Below are positions 52,354 through 59,577 of a stretch of DNA of 64,000 bases, piece after piece (the first letter of the stretch is position 1; the number at the start of each line of letters is the position of its first letter). Source of the stretch: Flavobacterium lotistagni (GTDB taxonomy: Bacteria; Bacteroidota; Bacteroidia; Flavobacteriales; Flavobacteriaceae); NCBI RefSeq assembly GCF_011392125.1, contig NZ_JAAJBU010000004.1:1-64000 (forward strand). Direction: 5' to 3'. Below the pieces are notes generated by a model, which was given only the letters and a program-made list of their open reading frames with translations, was not told the DNA's origin and did no database searches. Both the position numbers and the translations under genes were made by a program.

Positions 52354-53784
52354 ATGGAAAATCAATCCGTCCATTCTAGAGAAAGAGTTCCCTTAATTCA
52401 GAAAGCCGCTTTTGGCGCAGGCCATTTGGTCAATAATTTATTGCCGGGTGCTTTGAGTGTGTTTTCATTTTTTCTGCTCACCGCCTTTGGTATGGATCCA
52501 TTTTTAGCCGGGATTCTCGGAGGTTTGCCCAGAATTTACGATGCAATATTGGATCCCATTATTGGGCATATTTCAGACAACACTAAATCCAAATGGGGCA
52601 GGAGAAGACCTTACATTTTTGTAGGTGCCATCTTGAGCGGATTGCTCTTTGCTGTTTTATGGCAACTCGACCCCAAGGCAACTCAAATGTATAATTTTTG
52701 GTATTTCCTGATTTTTTCATTGATTTTCCTCACCGGTAATGCCATTTTTGCCACACCGCTTATTGGTTTAGGGTACGAAATGACTTCCGATTATAATGAG
52801 CGCACCAGACTCATGGGATTTTCGCAAACTGTGGGGCAAATTGCCTGGATGATTGTTCCTTGGTTTTGGGTGATTATAGCCGATCCGGATATGTTTCCCT
52901 CACAAGCTGAAGGTGTTCATTACTTGGCTATTATTGTTGGGGTTATCTGTCTGATTTTAGGAATTTTGCCTGCACTTTTCTGCCGCGAAATTGATTTGAC
53001 CAATCTTGAAAATAAAGAACCGGTCTCGGCCAGTAACCTTTCCCAAAGTTTTGTTGAATTGTTCCGTAGCATCAAACAAATCATCAAAAACAAGCCTTTT
53101 CTAAAGTTGTGTGCTGCTACATTTTTGGTGTTCAACGGGTTTCAGATGGTGGCATCGTTCAGTTATTTTATTATTGTTTTTTATCTTTTCAATGGCGATT
53201 ACGGAATGGCCGGCACTTGGCCTGCTTGGTTTTCTACCATTAGCGCAGTGTTTACGGCTTTTTTAATCATTCCTATTGTCACCATGATATCTAACAGATT
53301 CGGAAAAAAGAATGCCTTTATCATCTCAACCATTTTATCCATTATTGGTTACGGCTTAAAGTGGTGGGGATTTTCTCCGGATAACCTTTGGCTGATGTTC
53401 ATTCCGTTGCCACTGATTTCATTCGGTTTAGGCGGATTGTTTACTTTAATGATGAGCATGACTGCCGACGTTTGTGATTTAGACGAACTAGAAAACGGTA
53501 TGCCTAGAAAAGAAGGAACTTTTGGCGCTATTTATTGGTGGATGGTCAAATTAGGTCAAGGCATAGCGCTAGTGTTGGCCGGTTGGGTTTTAGAAGTGAT
53601 TGGTTTTGATGCCGGAAATCCGATACAAACTCAGGAGACAATTACCAATTTAAGGCTTTTTGACATTTTTATCCCTATAATTACTGCCGCTATTGCCATT
53701 TGGGTGATGTGGGATTACAATTTATCCGAAGATAAAGCCAAAGCCATCAAAGACGAACTCGTAGCCCGAAGAGGCGAATTATAA
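52354..53784 (+). CDS. GPH-family sugar:cation symporter (MFS)
   Basis: This 476-residue membrane protein has about 12 hydrophobic segments. The glycoside-pentoside-hexuronide motifs are visible: GGLPRIYDAILDPIIGHISDN with TKSKWGRRRPYIF in the first cytosolic loop, and YEMTSDYNERTRLMGFSQ in the second. Such carriers move disaccharides or oligosaccharides with H+ or Na+. Placed between periplasmic hydrolases and cytosolic phosphorylase/GH17, it should import short beta-1,3-glucooligosaccharides across the inner membrane. The neighbours are 12 bases away on the upstream side and 10 on the downstream side. Confidence 0.92.
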   Translation: MENQSVHSRERVPLIQKAAFGAGHLVNNLLPGALSVFSFFLLTAFGMDPFLAGILGGLPRIYDAILDPIIGHISDNTKSKWGRRRPYIFVGAILSGLLFAVLWQLDPKATQMYNFWYFLIFSLIFLTGNAIFATPLIGLGYEMTSDYNERTRLMGFSQTVGQIAWMIVPWFWVIIADPDMFPSQAEGVHYLAIIVGVICLILGILPALFCREIDLTNLENKEPVSASNLSQSFVELFRSIKQIIKNKPFLKLCAATFLVFNGFQMVASFSYFIIVFYLFNGDYGMAGTWPAWFSTISAVFTAFLIIPIVTMISNRFGKKNAFIISTILSIIGYGLKWWGFSPDNLWLMFIPLPLISFGLGGLFTLMMSMTADVCDLDELENGMPRKEGTFGAIYWWMVKLGQGIALVLAGWVLEVIGFDAGNPIQTQETITNLRLFDIFIPIITAAIAIWVMWDYNLSEDKAKAIKDELVARRGEL

Positions 53785-53794
53785 TTCTACAACC

Positions 53795-54685
53795 ATGTCA
53801 TTCAGAAAAGAAAATATATTACAACTTAGCGGCGCAGATTATAGCCATACTTCGCCAACGGAACTCAAAAAAATATTTCTAGAAACCTTAAAACAAGGCA
53901 TGCACGGACTTTGTTTTAGCTTATATGAAGACGGTCAGCAGCCCGGTGATATTATCGCGGAAGACCAAGTCCGAAGAAGAATGGAAATTATTGCACCTCA
54001 TACCCAATGGGTGCGTTCTTTTTCCTGTACTGAAGGCAACGAGCTGATTCCGGTTATTGCACGTGAGTTTGGTTTGAAAACTTTAGTAGGTGCTTGGTTG
54101 GGCAAGGATGCTGAAAGTAATCAGAAAGAAATTCAAGCCTTAATCCAGCTCGCCAAAGATGGATTTGTTGATATTGCAGCAGTTGGCAATGAGGTGCTTT
54201 ACAGAAAAGATTTAACCGAAGACGAACTTTTATCGGCCATCGAGCAAGTCAAATTAGCGATTCCAGATATTCCTGTTGGCTATGTCGACGCTTACTACGA
54301 GTTCACCATCAAACCCAGAATTACCGATGCATGCGATTTGATTCTGAGCAATTGCTATCCGTTTTGGGAAGGCTGCTATCTAGACTATTCCTTGGTTTAT
54401 ATGAAACAAATGTATCAGCAGGCCCTTGAAGCCGCAAAAGGAAAGAAGGTAATTATTACAGAAACAGGATGGCCTAGTCAAGGAGAAAGTTTGAAAGATT
54501 CGCATCCCGGAGCAGAAAACGCAATGAAATATTTCATCAATACACAACGATGGTCAAAAGAAAGCCAAATTGATATCTTCTATTTTTCTTCTTTCGACGA
54601 ATCTTGGAAAGTAGGAGCGGAAGGCGAAGTGGGAGCCTATTGGGGCTTGTGGGACAAAAACGAAAAACTCAAATACCAGCACTAG
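53795..54685 (+). CDS. Cytosolic GH17 glucanase-type enzyme
   Basis: This 296-residue protein lacks a signal peptide. The GH17 barrel has GLCFSLYEDGQQ at the start, the acid/base VGNEVLYR (E133), ILSNCYPFWEG in place of the usual strand-6 motif and the nucleophile ITETGWPSQG (E223), then FYFSSFDESWKVG. Cytosolic location next to a symporter and a phosphorylase suggests trimming or transglycosylating imported oligosaccharides. It is the last gene of the operon and is followed by a strong terminator. Confidence 0.9.
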   Translation: MSFRKENILQLSGADYSHTSPTELKKIFLETLKQGMHGLCFSLYEDGQQPGDIIAEDQVRRRMEIIAPHTQWVRSFSCTEGNELIPVIAREFGLKTLVGAWLGKDAESNQKEIQALIQLAKDGFVDIAAVGNEVLYRKDLTEDELLSAIEQVKLAIPDIPVGYVDAYYEFTIKPRITDACDLILSNCYPFWEGCYLDYSLVYMKQMYQQALEAAKGKKVIITETGWPSQGESLKDSHPGAENAMKYFINTQRWSKESQIDIFYFSSFDESWKVGAEGEVGAYWGLWDKNEKLKYQH

Positions 54686-54701
54686 ACTGATTTCAAAAAA
54701 C

Positions 54702-54739
54702 AAACCCGTCGGTTTTCTGAGCCAACGGGTTTATTTTTT
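54702..54739. terminator. Terminator of the glucan operon, also usable from the minus strand
   Basis: AAACCCGT (54702-54709) pairs with ACGGGTTT (54725-54732), extended by GG/CC inside, followed by a T-rich run. An A run precedes it, so it can also end the convergent gene at 54755. Confidence 0.88.
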
Positions 54740-54754
54740 GTGGTAATGGAGTTA

Positions 54755-55246
54755 TTAAAACTGATAACGCACGCCGAGCGCAATATCTGATCCGTAGTTG
54801 TTTTTGTAATATCCTTTTCCACCAAATTCCGGACGGAAATCCAGCGAAATCATCAACGGGATGTCAAAATCATATTCAATTCCGATGTCTCCCGCAATAA
54901 AAGCAAATGAACCACTGTCGTCTAAATCGTTATCATAACGATCATCATAACGCCAAGAACCCAATCCGCCACCAGCTCCGGCGTACCAATTGAAACCTCC
55001 GTCAATGTTCCATACCCACTGGTAAAGCCCCGTCAGTTTAATTGCTGAAACTCTTTTGCTGTTTCTCCAGCCCAAATCCGCCTCAAGACGATTGGCATCT
55101 CCCAAAGCACGTTGATAGGAAACCTCAGCGCCAAATCCGTCGTTGTCGCCCAAACGCAAACCAAGCGCATTGTCAGAAATTTTTTGTGCCTGTGTAGTCA
55201 AGGCAAACCCAATAGCCATCAGTGATGTAAAAAACAGTTTCTTCAT
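54755..55246 (-). CDS. Small outer-membrane beta-barrel protein
   Basis: This 163-residue protein starts at the ATG of MKKLFFTSLMAIGFALTTQAQ; eight extra residues from an upstream ATG are unlikely. The mature chain alternates hydrophobic strands and Gly/Asp-rich loops (ALGLRLGDNDGFGAEVSYQRAL, DANRLEADLGWRNS, GGFNWYAGAGGGLGSWRYDD) and ends in ALGVRYQF, a C-terminal Phe typical of outer-membrane barrels. It is probably an eight-stranded barrel of unknown function. A TATTTTTG box lies 21 bases upstream, and the gene shares the terminator with the glucan operon. Confidence 0.82.
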   Translation of the reverse strand: MKKLFFTSLMAIGFALTTQAQKISDNALGLRLGDNDGFGAEVSYQRALGDANRLEADLGWRNSKRVSAIKLTGLYQWVWNIDGGFNWYAGAGGGLGSWRYDDRYDNDLDDSGSFAFIAGDIGIEYDFDIPLMISLDFRPEFGGKGYYKNNYGSDIALGVRYQF

Positions 55247-55267
55247 AATTTTTTGATTTATTTGGTG

Positions 55268-55275
55268 CAAAAATA
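55268..55275 (-). promoter_or_regulatory. -7 promoter box of the small barrel gene
   Basis: On the minus strand TATTTTTG matches TAnnTTTG, 21 bases before the chosen ATG at 55246. The nearest upstream TTG is not at standard spacing. Confidence 0.45.
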
Positions 55276-55373
55276 AACCTATTTGCCCAAAAGTTTGTAC
55301 TCAATAAAACTTTATTGTGTAGAATTTATTGTACAAATCAACAGGCGAATGCACTTACGACCCGACATTAATT

Positions 55374-55402
55374 TTGAACTTAACCCAAAAACCCTACATT
55401 TG
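55374..55402 (+). promoter_or_regulatory. aroC: Promoter of aroC
   Basis: TTG (55374-55376) and TACATTTG (55395-55402) are separated by 18 bases, a textbook Bacteroidota promoter. It lies 17 bases before the ATG at 55419, so upstream in-frame start codons would not be transcribed. Confidence 0.75.
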
Positions 55403-55418
55403 TTTAAAACAAGAAAAT

Positions 55419-56480
55419 ATGGCTGGAAATAGTTTCGGAACCTTATTCAAACTCACTTCATTTGGCGAATCACACGGAGAAGCAATCGGCGGAATCATCG
55501 AAGGTTGCCCACCGAACATCGACCTTGATCTTGAAGCCATCCAAACCGAACTTTCCCGTCGCAAGCCCGGCCAATCGGCTATCGTCAGCCAGCGCAAAGA
55601 GGCAGACCAAGTACAATTTCTGTCAGGAATTTTCGAAGGCAAAACCACCGGAACTCCAATAGGTTTTATCATTGCCAACGAGAACCAAAAACCGCAAGAT
55701 TACAATCATCTTAAAAACACTTATCGCCCGAGCCATGCCGATTACGTATACGAGAAAAAATACGGAATTCGCGATTATCGTGGCGGAGGCAGAAGTTCCG
55801 CGCGAGAAACTGCTTGCCGAGTAGTAGCCGGAGCTATTGCCAAACAAATTTTGCCGCAGATTAAAATCAATGCTTTTGTATCTTCGGTCGGCGATATTTT
55901 CATAGACAAACCCTATCAAGAACTCGATTTTTCTCAAACCGAGTCTAATGCAGTACGTTGCCCTGATGCCGCTACGGCCAACAAAATGGAAGCTTACATT
56001 CAGGAAATCCGCAAACAAGGCGATACTATTGGTGGCACTGTGACTTGCGTTATCCAAAATGTGCCGATTGGTTTGGGCGAGCCGGTTTTCGATAAATTGC
56101 ACGCCCAACTCGGTAAAGCCATGCTGTCAATCAATGCTGTGAAAGGCTTCGAATATGGTAGCGGTTTTTGTGGCGCCCGAATGAAAGGCAGCGAGCACAA
56201 TGATTTGCACGAGTCCGACGGAAGTACGAAAACCAACCTTTCCGGCGGTATCCAAGGAGGCATTTCCAACGGTATGGATATTTATTTCCGCGTGGCCTTT
56301 AAACCGGTAGCTACCATTATGCAAGAGCAACCAACGCTCGACAAAGACGGAAATATCCTCAATACTCAAGGCAAAGGCCGTCATGATCCGTGCGTGGTGC
56401 CGCGCGCAGTTCCTATTGTCGAAGCCATGGCCGCCATGGTTTTGGCCGATTTTTATCTGTTAAATAAAATGTATCAATAA
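55419..56480 (+). CDS. aroC: Chorismate synthase
   Basis: This 353-residue enzyme turns 5-enolpyruvylshikimate-3-phosphate into chorismate, the end of the shikimate pathway, with reduced FMN. The start is the ATG of [21 protein letters not shown] frame reaching back to a TTG at 55329 adds 30 residues but begins before the promoter. The three chorismate-synthase signatures are present: [17 protein letters not shown], the [19 protein letters not shown] region, and the C-terminal [22 protein letters not shown]. The length matches the family. Confidence 0.97.
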   Translation: MAGNSFGTLFKLTSFGESHGEAIGGIIEGCPPNIDLDLEAIQTELSRRKPGQSAIVSQRKEADQVQFLSGIFEGKTTGTPIGFIIANENQKPQDYNHLKNTYRPSHADYVYEKKYGIRDYRGGGRSSARETACRVVAGAIAKQILPQIKINAFVSSVGDIFIDKPYQELDFSQTESNAVRCPDAATANKMEAYIQEIRKQGDTIGGTVTCVIQNVPIGLGEPVFDKLHAQLGKAMLSINAVKGFEYGSGFCGARMKGSEHNDLHESDGSTKTNLSGGIQGGISNGMDIYFRVAFKPVATIMQEQPTLDKDGNILNTQGKGRHDPCVVPRAVPIVEAMAAMVLADFYLLNKMYQ

Positions 56481-56489
56481 AGATGTTCA

Positions 56490-56583
56490 GAAGCTTGATC
56501 CTGCTGTCCGCTCTATCTTTCGCCTTGAACCCCAAGGCAAAAGGATGCCGCTGCCATCAGGGCTAGGGCTACCATAACCCACA
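56490..56583 (+). repeat. Interspersed intergenic repeat, family A, copy 2
   Basis: This copy has the same order of words as the one at 16036: GAAGCT, CTGCTGTCCGCT, an inner inverted pair GCCTTG/CAAGGC, then GGATGCCGCTGCCATCAGGG, CTAGG and ATAACCCACAA. It lies nine bases after the aroC stop. Confidence 0.7.
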
Positions 56584-56634
56584 AATCACCATAGAAAAGC
56601 AGAACCCGACACCATAAAACAAAAATTTAAACCC

Positions 56635-56668
56635 AAGCTTTGCGTCTTTGCGAGAAAATAAACGCAGA
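56635..56668 (+). repeat. Word-like repeat CTTTGCGTCTTTGCGAGAAA
   Basis: The direct words CTTTGCG, TCTTTGCG and the near-inverted AACGCAG lie 22 bases before the symporter ATG. From memory similar phrases are frequent between Flavobacterium genes; only one copy is visible here. Confidence 0.4.
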
Positions 56669-56689
56669 ACAATAGAATCTCCAAAAAAT

Positions 56690-57949
56690 ATGAAAACCAA
56701 ATCCTCAATCTTTTCGAATCTCACGACCCAAATCTTGATTGCCATGCTGGTCGGAGTTTTTCTCGGCATCATCATCCACAACAATTGCTCAGAAGATGCA
56801 GCCAAAGAATTTAGCGGCTACATCAAAATGCTCGCAACCATCTTTATTCGCTTGGTGCAAATGATTATTTCTCCGCTGGTGTTCACAACCTTGGTGGTTG
56901 GCATTGCTAAACTCGGCGATATCAAAGCGGTCGGCAGAATAGGAGGAAAGGCGCTCGGCTGGTTTTTTACTGCTTCATTCATTTCGTTGCTTATCGGAAT
57001 GTTTTGGGTCAATGTGTTGCAACCCGGCGTTGGTTTGAACTTGTCCGATATTGATTTGAATACCGCGAGTGAAGTCACCGAGAAAACACAAAATTTTTCC
57101 GCACAGAATTTCGTCGAGCACATCATTCCCAAAAGTATTGTAGAGGCCATGGCTACGAATGAGATTTTGCAAATTGTAATCTTCTCAATATTCTTCGGAT
57201 TGGCGGCAGCTTCTATCGGCGATCATGCCAAACCAGTGGTGAATGCCTTAGATAAAACTTCTCACATTGTCTTGAAAATGGTAAACTATGTCATGAAGTT
57301 TGCTCCGATTGGAGTTTTTGGAGCCATAGCCGGAGTTTTTGCCGTTCGAGATTTTGGCGATTTGGCCCTAACTTACGCTAAGTTCTTCGGCTCATTTTTG
57401 GTGGGAATTACCTCTTTGTGGGTAGTGCTTTTATTGGTAGGTTATGTTTTTTTAAAATCGAAAATGTCAAAGCTGCTCAAACATATTGTTAGTCCACTTA
57501 TTATTGCTTTCGGAACCACCAGTAGTGAAGCTGTTTTTCCAAAACTTACCGAAGAACTCGAACGCTTCGGCATTAAAGACAAAATTGTTTCATTTATGTT
57601 GCCTTTGGGTTATTCGTTTAATCTCGATGGCAGTATGATGTACATGACTTTCGCGAGTATCTTTATAGCGCAAGCCTACGGAATCGATTTGAGTACGGGC
57701 ACCCAAATGACGATGCTCTTAGTTCTAATGCTCACCAGCAAAGGAATTGCTGGCGTTCCAAGAGCCAGTCTTGTGGTGGTGGCGGCCACTTGCGGCATGT
57801 TTAAAATTCCCGTTGAAGGCATTGCTTTGATTTTACCTATCGATCATTTCTGCGACATGTTCCGAAGCGCCACTAACGTTTTAGGAAACGCTTTGGCCAC
57901 TTCGGTGGTAGGAAAATGGGAAAAAGAAGATGAATCTAAAATATTTTAA
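56690..57949 (+). CDS. Dicarboxylate/amino acid:cation symporter (DAACS/GltP family)
   Basis: This 419-residue membrane protein starts at the ATG of MKTKSSIFSNLTTQILIAM; an upstream TTG at 56648 would run through repeat sequence. The DAACS family motifs are visible: FIRLVQMIISPLVFTTLVVGIAKLGD, GTTSSEAVFPKL (the serine-rich reentrant motif), LPLGYSFNLDGSMMYMT and SKGIAGVPRASLVV, followed by LPIDHFCDMFRSATNVLGN. Such carriers import glutamate, aspartate or C4-dicarboxylates with Na+ or H+. The 209-base spacer before it contains two repeat elements and no clear promoter. Confidence 0.93.
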   Translation: MKTKSSIFSNLTTQILIAMLVGVFLGIIIHNNCSEDAAKEFSGYIKMLATIFIRLVQMIISPLVFTTLVVGIAKLGDIKAVGRIGGKALGWFFTASFISLLIGMFWVNVLQPGVGLNLSDIDLNTASEVTEKTQNFSAQNFVEHIIPKSIVEAMATNEILQIVIFSIFFGLAAASIGDHAKPVVNALDKTSHIVLKMVNYVMKFAPIGVFGAIAGVFAVRDFGDLALTYAKFFGSFLVGITSLWVVLLLVGYVFLKSKMSKLLKHIVSPLIIAFGTTSSEAVFPKLTEELERFGIKDKIVSFMLPLGYSFNLDGSMMYMTFASIFIAQAYGIDLSTGTQMTMLLVLMLTSKGIAGVPRASLVVVAATCGMFKIPVEGIALILPIDHFCDMFRSATNVLGNALATSVVGKWEKEDESKIF

Positions 57950-57972
57950 ACCAACGAATTGTAAAGCAAATA

Positions 57973-58002
57973 TTGGTAAATTGCAGACTATCTATAATTT
58001 TA
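57973..58002 (+). promoter_or_regulatory. Candidate promoter of the T9SS gene at 58014
   Basis: TTG (57973-57975) and TAATTTTA (57995-58002) are 19 bases apart; the last base deviates from TAnnTTTG. It lies 11 bases before the ATG at 58014. Confidence 0.4.
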
Positions 58003-58013
58003 AAATCAACAAT

Positions 58014-59102
58014 ATGAAAAAACTATTACTCAGCTTCATGGTGCTGGCCGGATTTCAGAATATGGCAGCGCAAACCGTTCTTTATTCTGAAAACTTTGAT
58101 GCCATGCCTGTAGGAAATATTGGCACAGATATTACCGGCGCAACGGCTTCCAATGGCTTTTACACCTTATCGACCAATTACGATCTTGATCCGGCTGCTG
58201 CGACCACCGGAACCAATGCGTCCAACAACAATTTTCAGGTTATAGCCAGCACGACCAATCAAGGAAATGTATTCCAGATAGAAGGCACCAACGGCGACAA
58301 AGGCCGCAGAAATATGTGGTTCGACGGTTTCTCTGACCAATGGATTTTTCGCGGCGAAGGCAATGACATTCTCGAAATCGAATTTGACCTATACACCGGA
58401 AACACTTCAGGAACGAGTTTGAATACCAAAGGCGTTTACATTTATGACCCAACAGCCGGAAAAGTACTTGGAGGTTACGTATTTAATACAAAAACATTAG
58501 TGATTTCCGGGATTGCCTATTATACTAGTGCGACTGCTCCAATCGGGAATTACTTATTTTTCCTAGGTACCGGAGCCACCAACATTGTTTTACCGGCAGA
58601 TTCATGGGTGCGTTTAGGTGTTAGCTTCAACAAAACTACCGGAACAGTCAGATGGAAAGGGCCAAATATTAATGGTCAAGTCGTAGGCGCGGCTACTGGA
58701 ACAGAACCTGATCGTGTAGCTATTGTATCTAGAAGCGGAACCACTACAACAGCACCGGTTCAAACCAATACTGCGGCTGCGGTGGGGCTGTTTGATAACA
58801 TAATTGTACGTGCCACAGCAACTGACGGGTTATTGGGCGTGGATGAGGTGGTATTAGTGCAAAACACAGATTTTATGATCCAACCCAATCCAGCCAACAA
58901 CGTCATTAATATAGCAGGCAATGGAAGTGCTCTAATCCGCGAAGTTGCTTTAACCGATGTCAACGGAAGAGTTGTAAAATCACAAACTTTCAACAACACC
59001 ACCGACCTAGAGATGAATATCTCAGATTTGGCTTCCGGTATGTATTTGGTGAAAATTACGTCTGACCAAGGCGCGAGCATCAAGAAAATCTTGAAGAACT
59101 AA
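58014..59102 (+). CDS. T9SS type A sorting domain protein
   Basis: This 362-residue secreted protein starts at the ATG of MKKLLLSFMVLAGFQNMAAQ (signal peptide). A longer frame from 57930 overlaps the symporter gene and is rejected. The middle is a beta-sandwich (YSENFDAMPVGNIG, WFDGFSDQWIFRGEGNDILEIEF, WVRLGVSFNKTTGTVRW, ending AVGLFDNIIV), similar to lectin or cleaved-adhesin-like jelly rolls. The C terminus is a T9SS type A domain (IQPNPANNVINIAG, ALTDVNGRVVKS, LASGMYLVKITS, SIKKILKN). Ligand and function are unknown. It ends at a strong bidirectional terminator. Confidence 0.85.
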   Translation: MKKLLLSFMVLAGFQNMAAQTVLYSENFDAMPVGNIGTDITGATASNGFYTLSTNYDLDPAAATTGTNASNNNFQVIASTTNQGNVFQIEGTNGDKGRRNMWFDGFSDQWIFRGEGNDILEIEFDLYTGNTSGTSLNTKGVYIYDPTAGKVLGGYVFNTKTLVISGIAYYTSATAPIGNYLFFLGTGATNIVLPADSWVRLGVSFNKTTGTVRWKGPNINGQVVGAATGTEPDRVAIVSRSGTTTTAPVQTNTAAAVGLFDNIIVRATATDGLLGVDEVVLVQNTDFMIQPNPANNVINIAGNGSALIREVALTDVNGRVVKSQTFNNTTDLEMNISDLASGMYLVKITSDQGASIKKILKN

Positions 59103-59116
59103 GTAGTTAAAAAAAC

Positions 59117-59157
59117 AAAAAGCCGCTGTTTCTATTTTGAGAACCGGCGGCTTTTTT
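59117..59157. terminator. Bidirectional intrinsic terminator
   Basis: AAAAAGCCGC (59117-59126) pairs with GCGGCTTTTTT (59147-59157) with a 20-base loop. It serves the T9SS gene and, from the other side, the DCC-family gene ending at 59156. Confidence 0.88.
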
Positions 59158-59572
59158 ATTCTAAAAATTTAGCTTTTAATTCTGCGGTGGGAATTAAACA
59201 ATTGTCTTTTTTACCATACCATTTGTATCGATTGGCTGCAACATAATCGTATAATAAATTTCGCAAACCGGTGGGAATAATTCTAAAAACAGTTCCCAAA
59301 TGAAAGAAACCGCCCAAACGTTTGGCAATCTGTAGTGCCGCATTCGATTTGTAATAATAAGCCACGCCGGGTTCATAGAGCACAATCGAATCGATATTTT
59401 TCGGGTTGATGCCGATATGATCCAAAATTTTCTTTCCTAAATCAGATTGCAAAGCCACGTAGCGAAAACGATCTTCCTTATCGTGCTTGATGACAAACTG
59501 CACCGAGCTTTCACACAAATTGCAAACGCCGTCGAAGAGAATGATGCTTTTATTTTTAGGTAAATCGAGCAT
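59156..59572 (-). CDS. DCC-family thiol-disulfide oxidoreductase-like protein (DUF393)
   Basis: This 138-residue protein shows the DUF393 signature FDGVCNLCESSVQFVIKHD with the DxxCxxC motif (Cys at about 17 and 20), followed by FRYVALQSDLGKKIL, and a C-terminal YDYVAANRYKWYG. Proteins of this group have a thioredoxin-like fold and are presumed redox-active; the partner is unknown. No signal peptide is present. It begins five bases after mutS2 and is probably co-transcribed with it. Confidence 0.87.
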   Translation of the reverse strand: MLDLPKNKSIILFDGVCNLCESSVQFVIKHDKEDRFRYVALQSDLGKKILDHIGINPKNIDSIVLYEPGVAYYYKSNAALQIAKRLGGFFHLGTVFRIIPTGLRNLLYDYVAANRYKWYGKKDNCLIPTAELKAKFLE

Positions 59573-59577
59573 GATTT

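Noticed and set aside
55329..55418. N-terminal extension of chorismate synthase
   Set aside because: The well-formed promoter at 55374-55402 lies downstream of that start, and the family begins at MAGNSFG.
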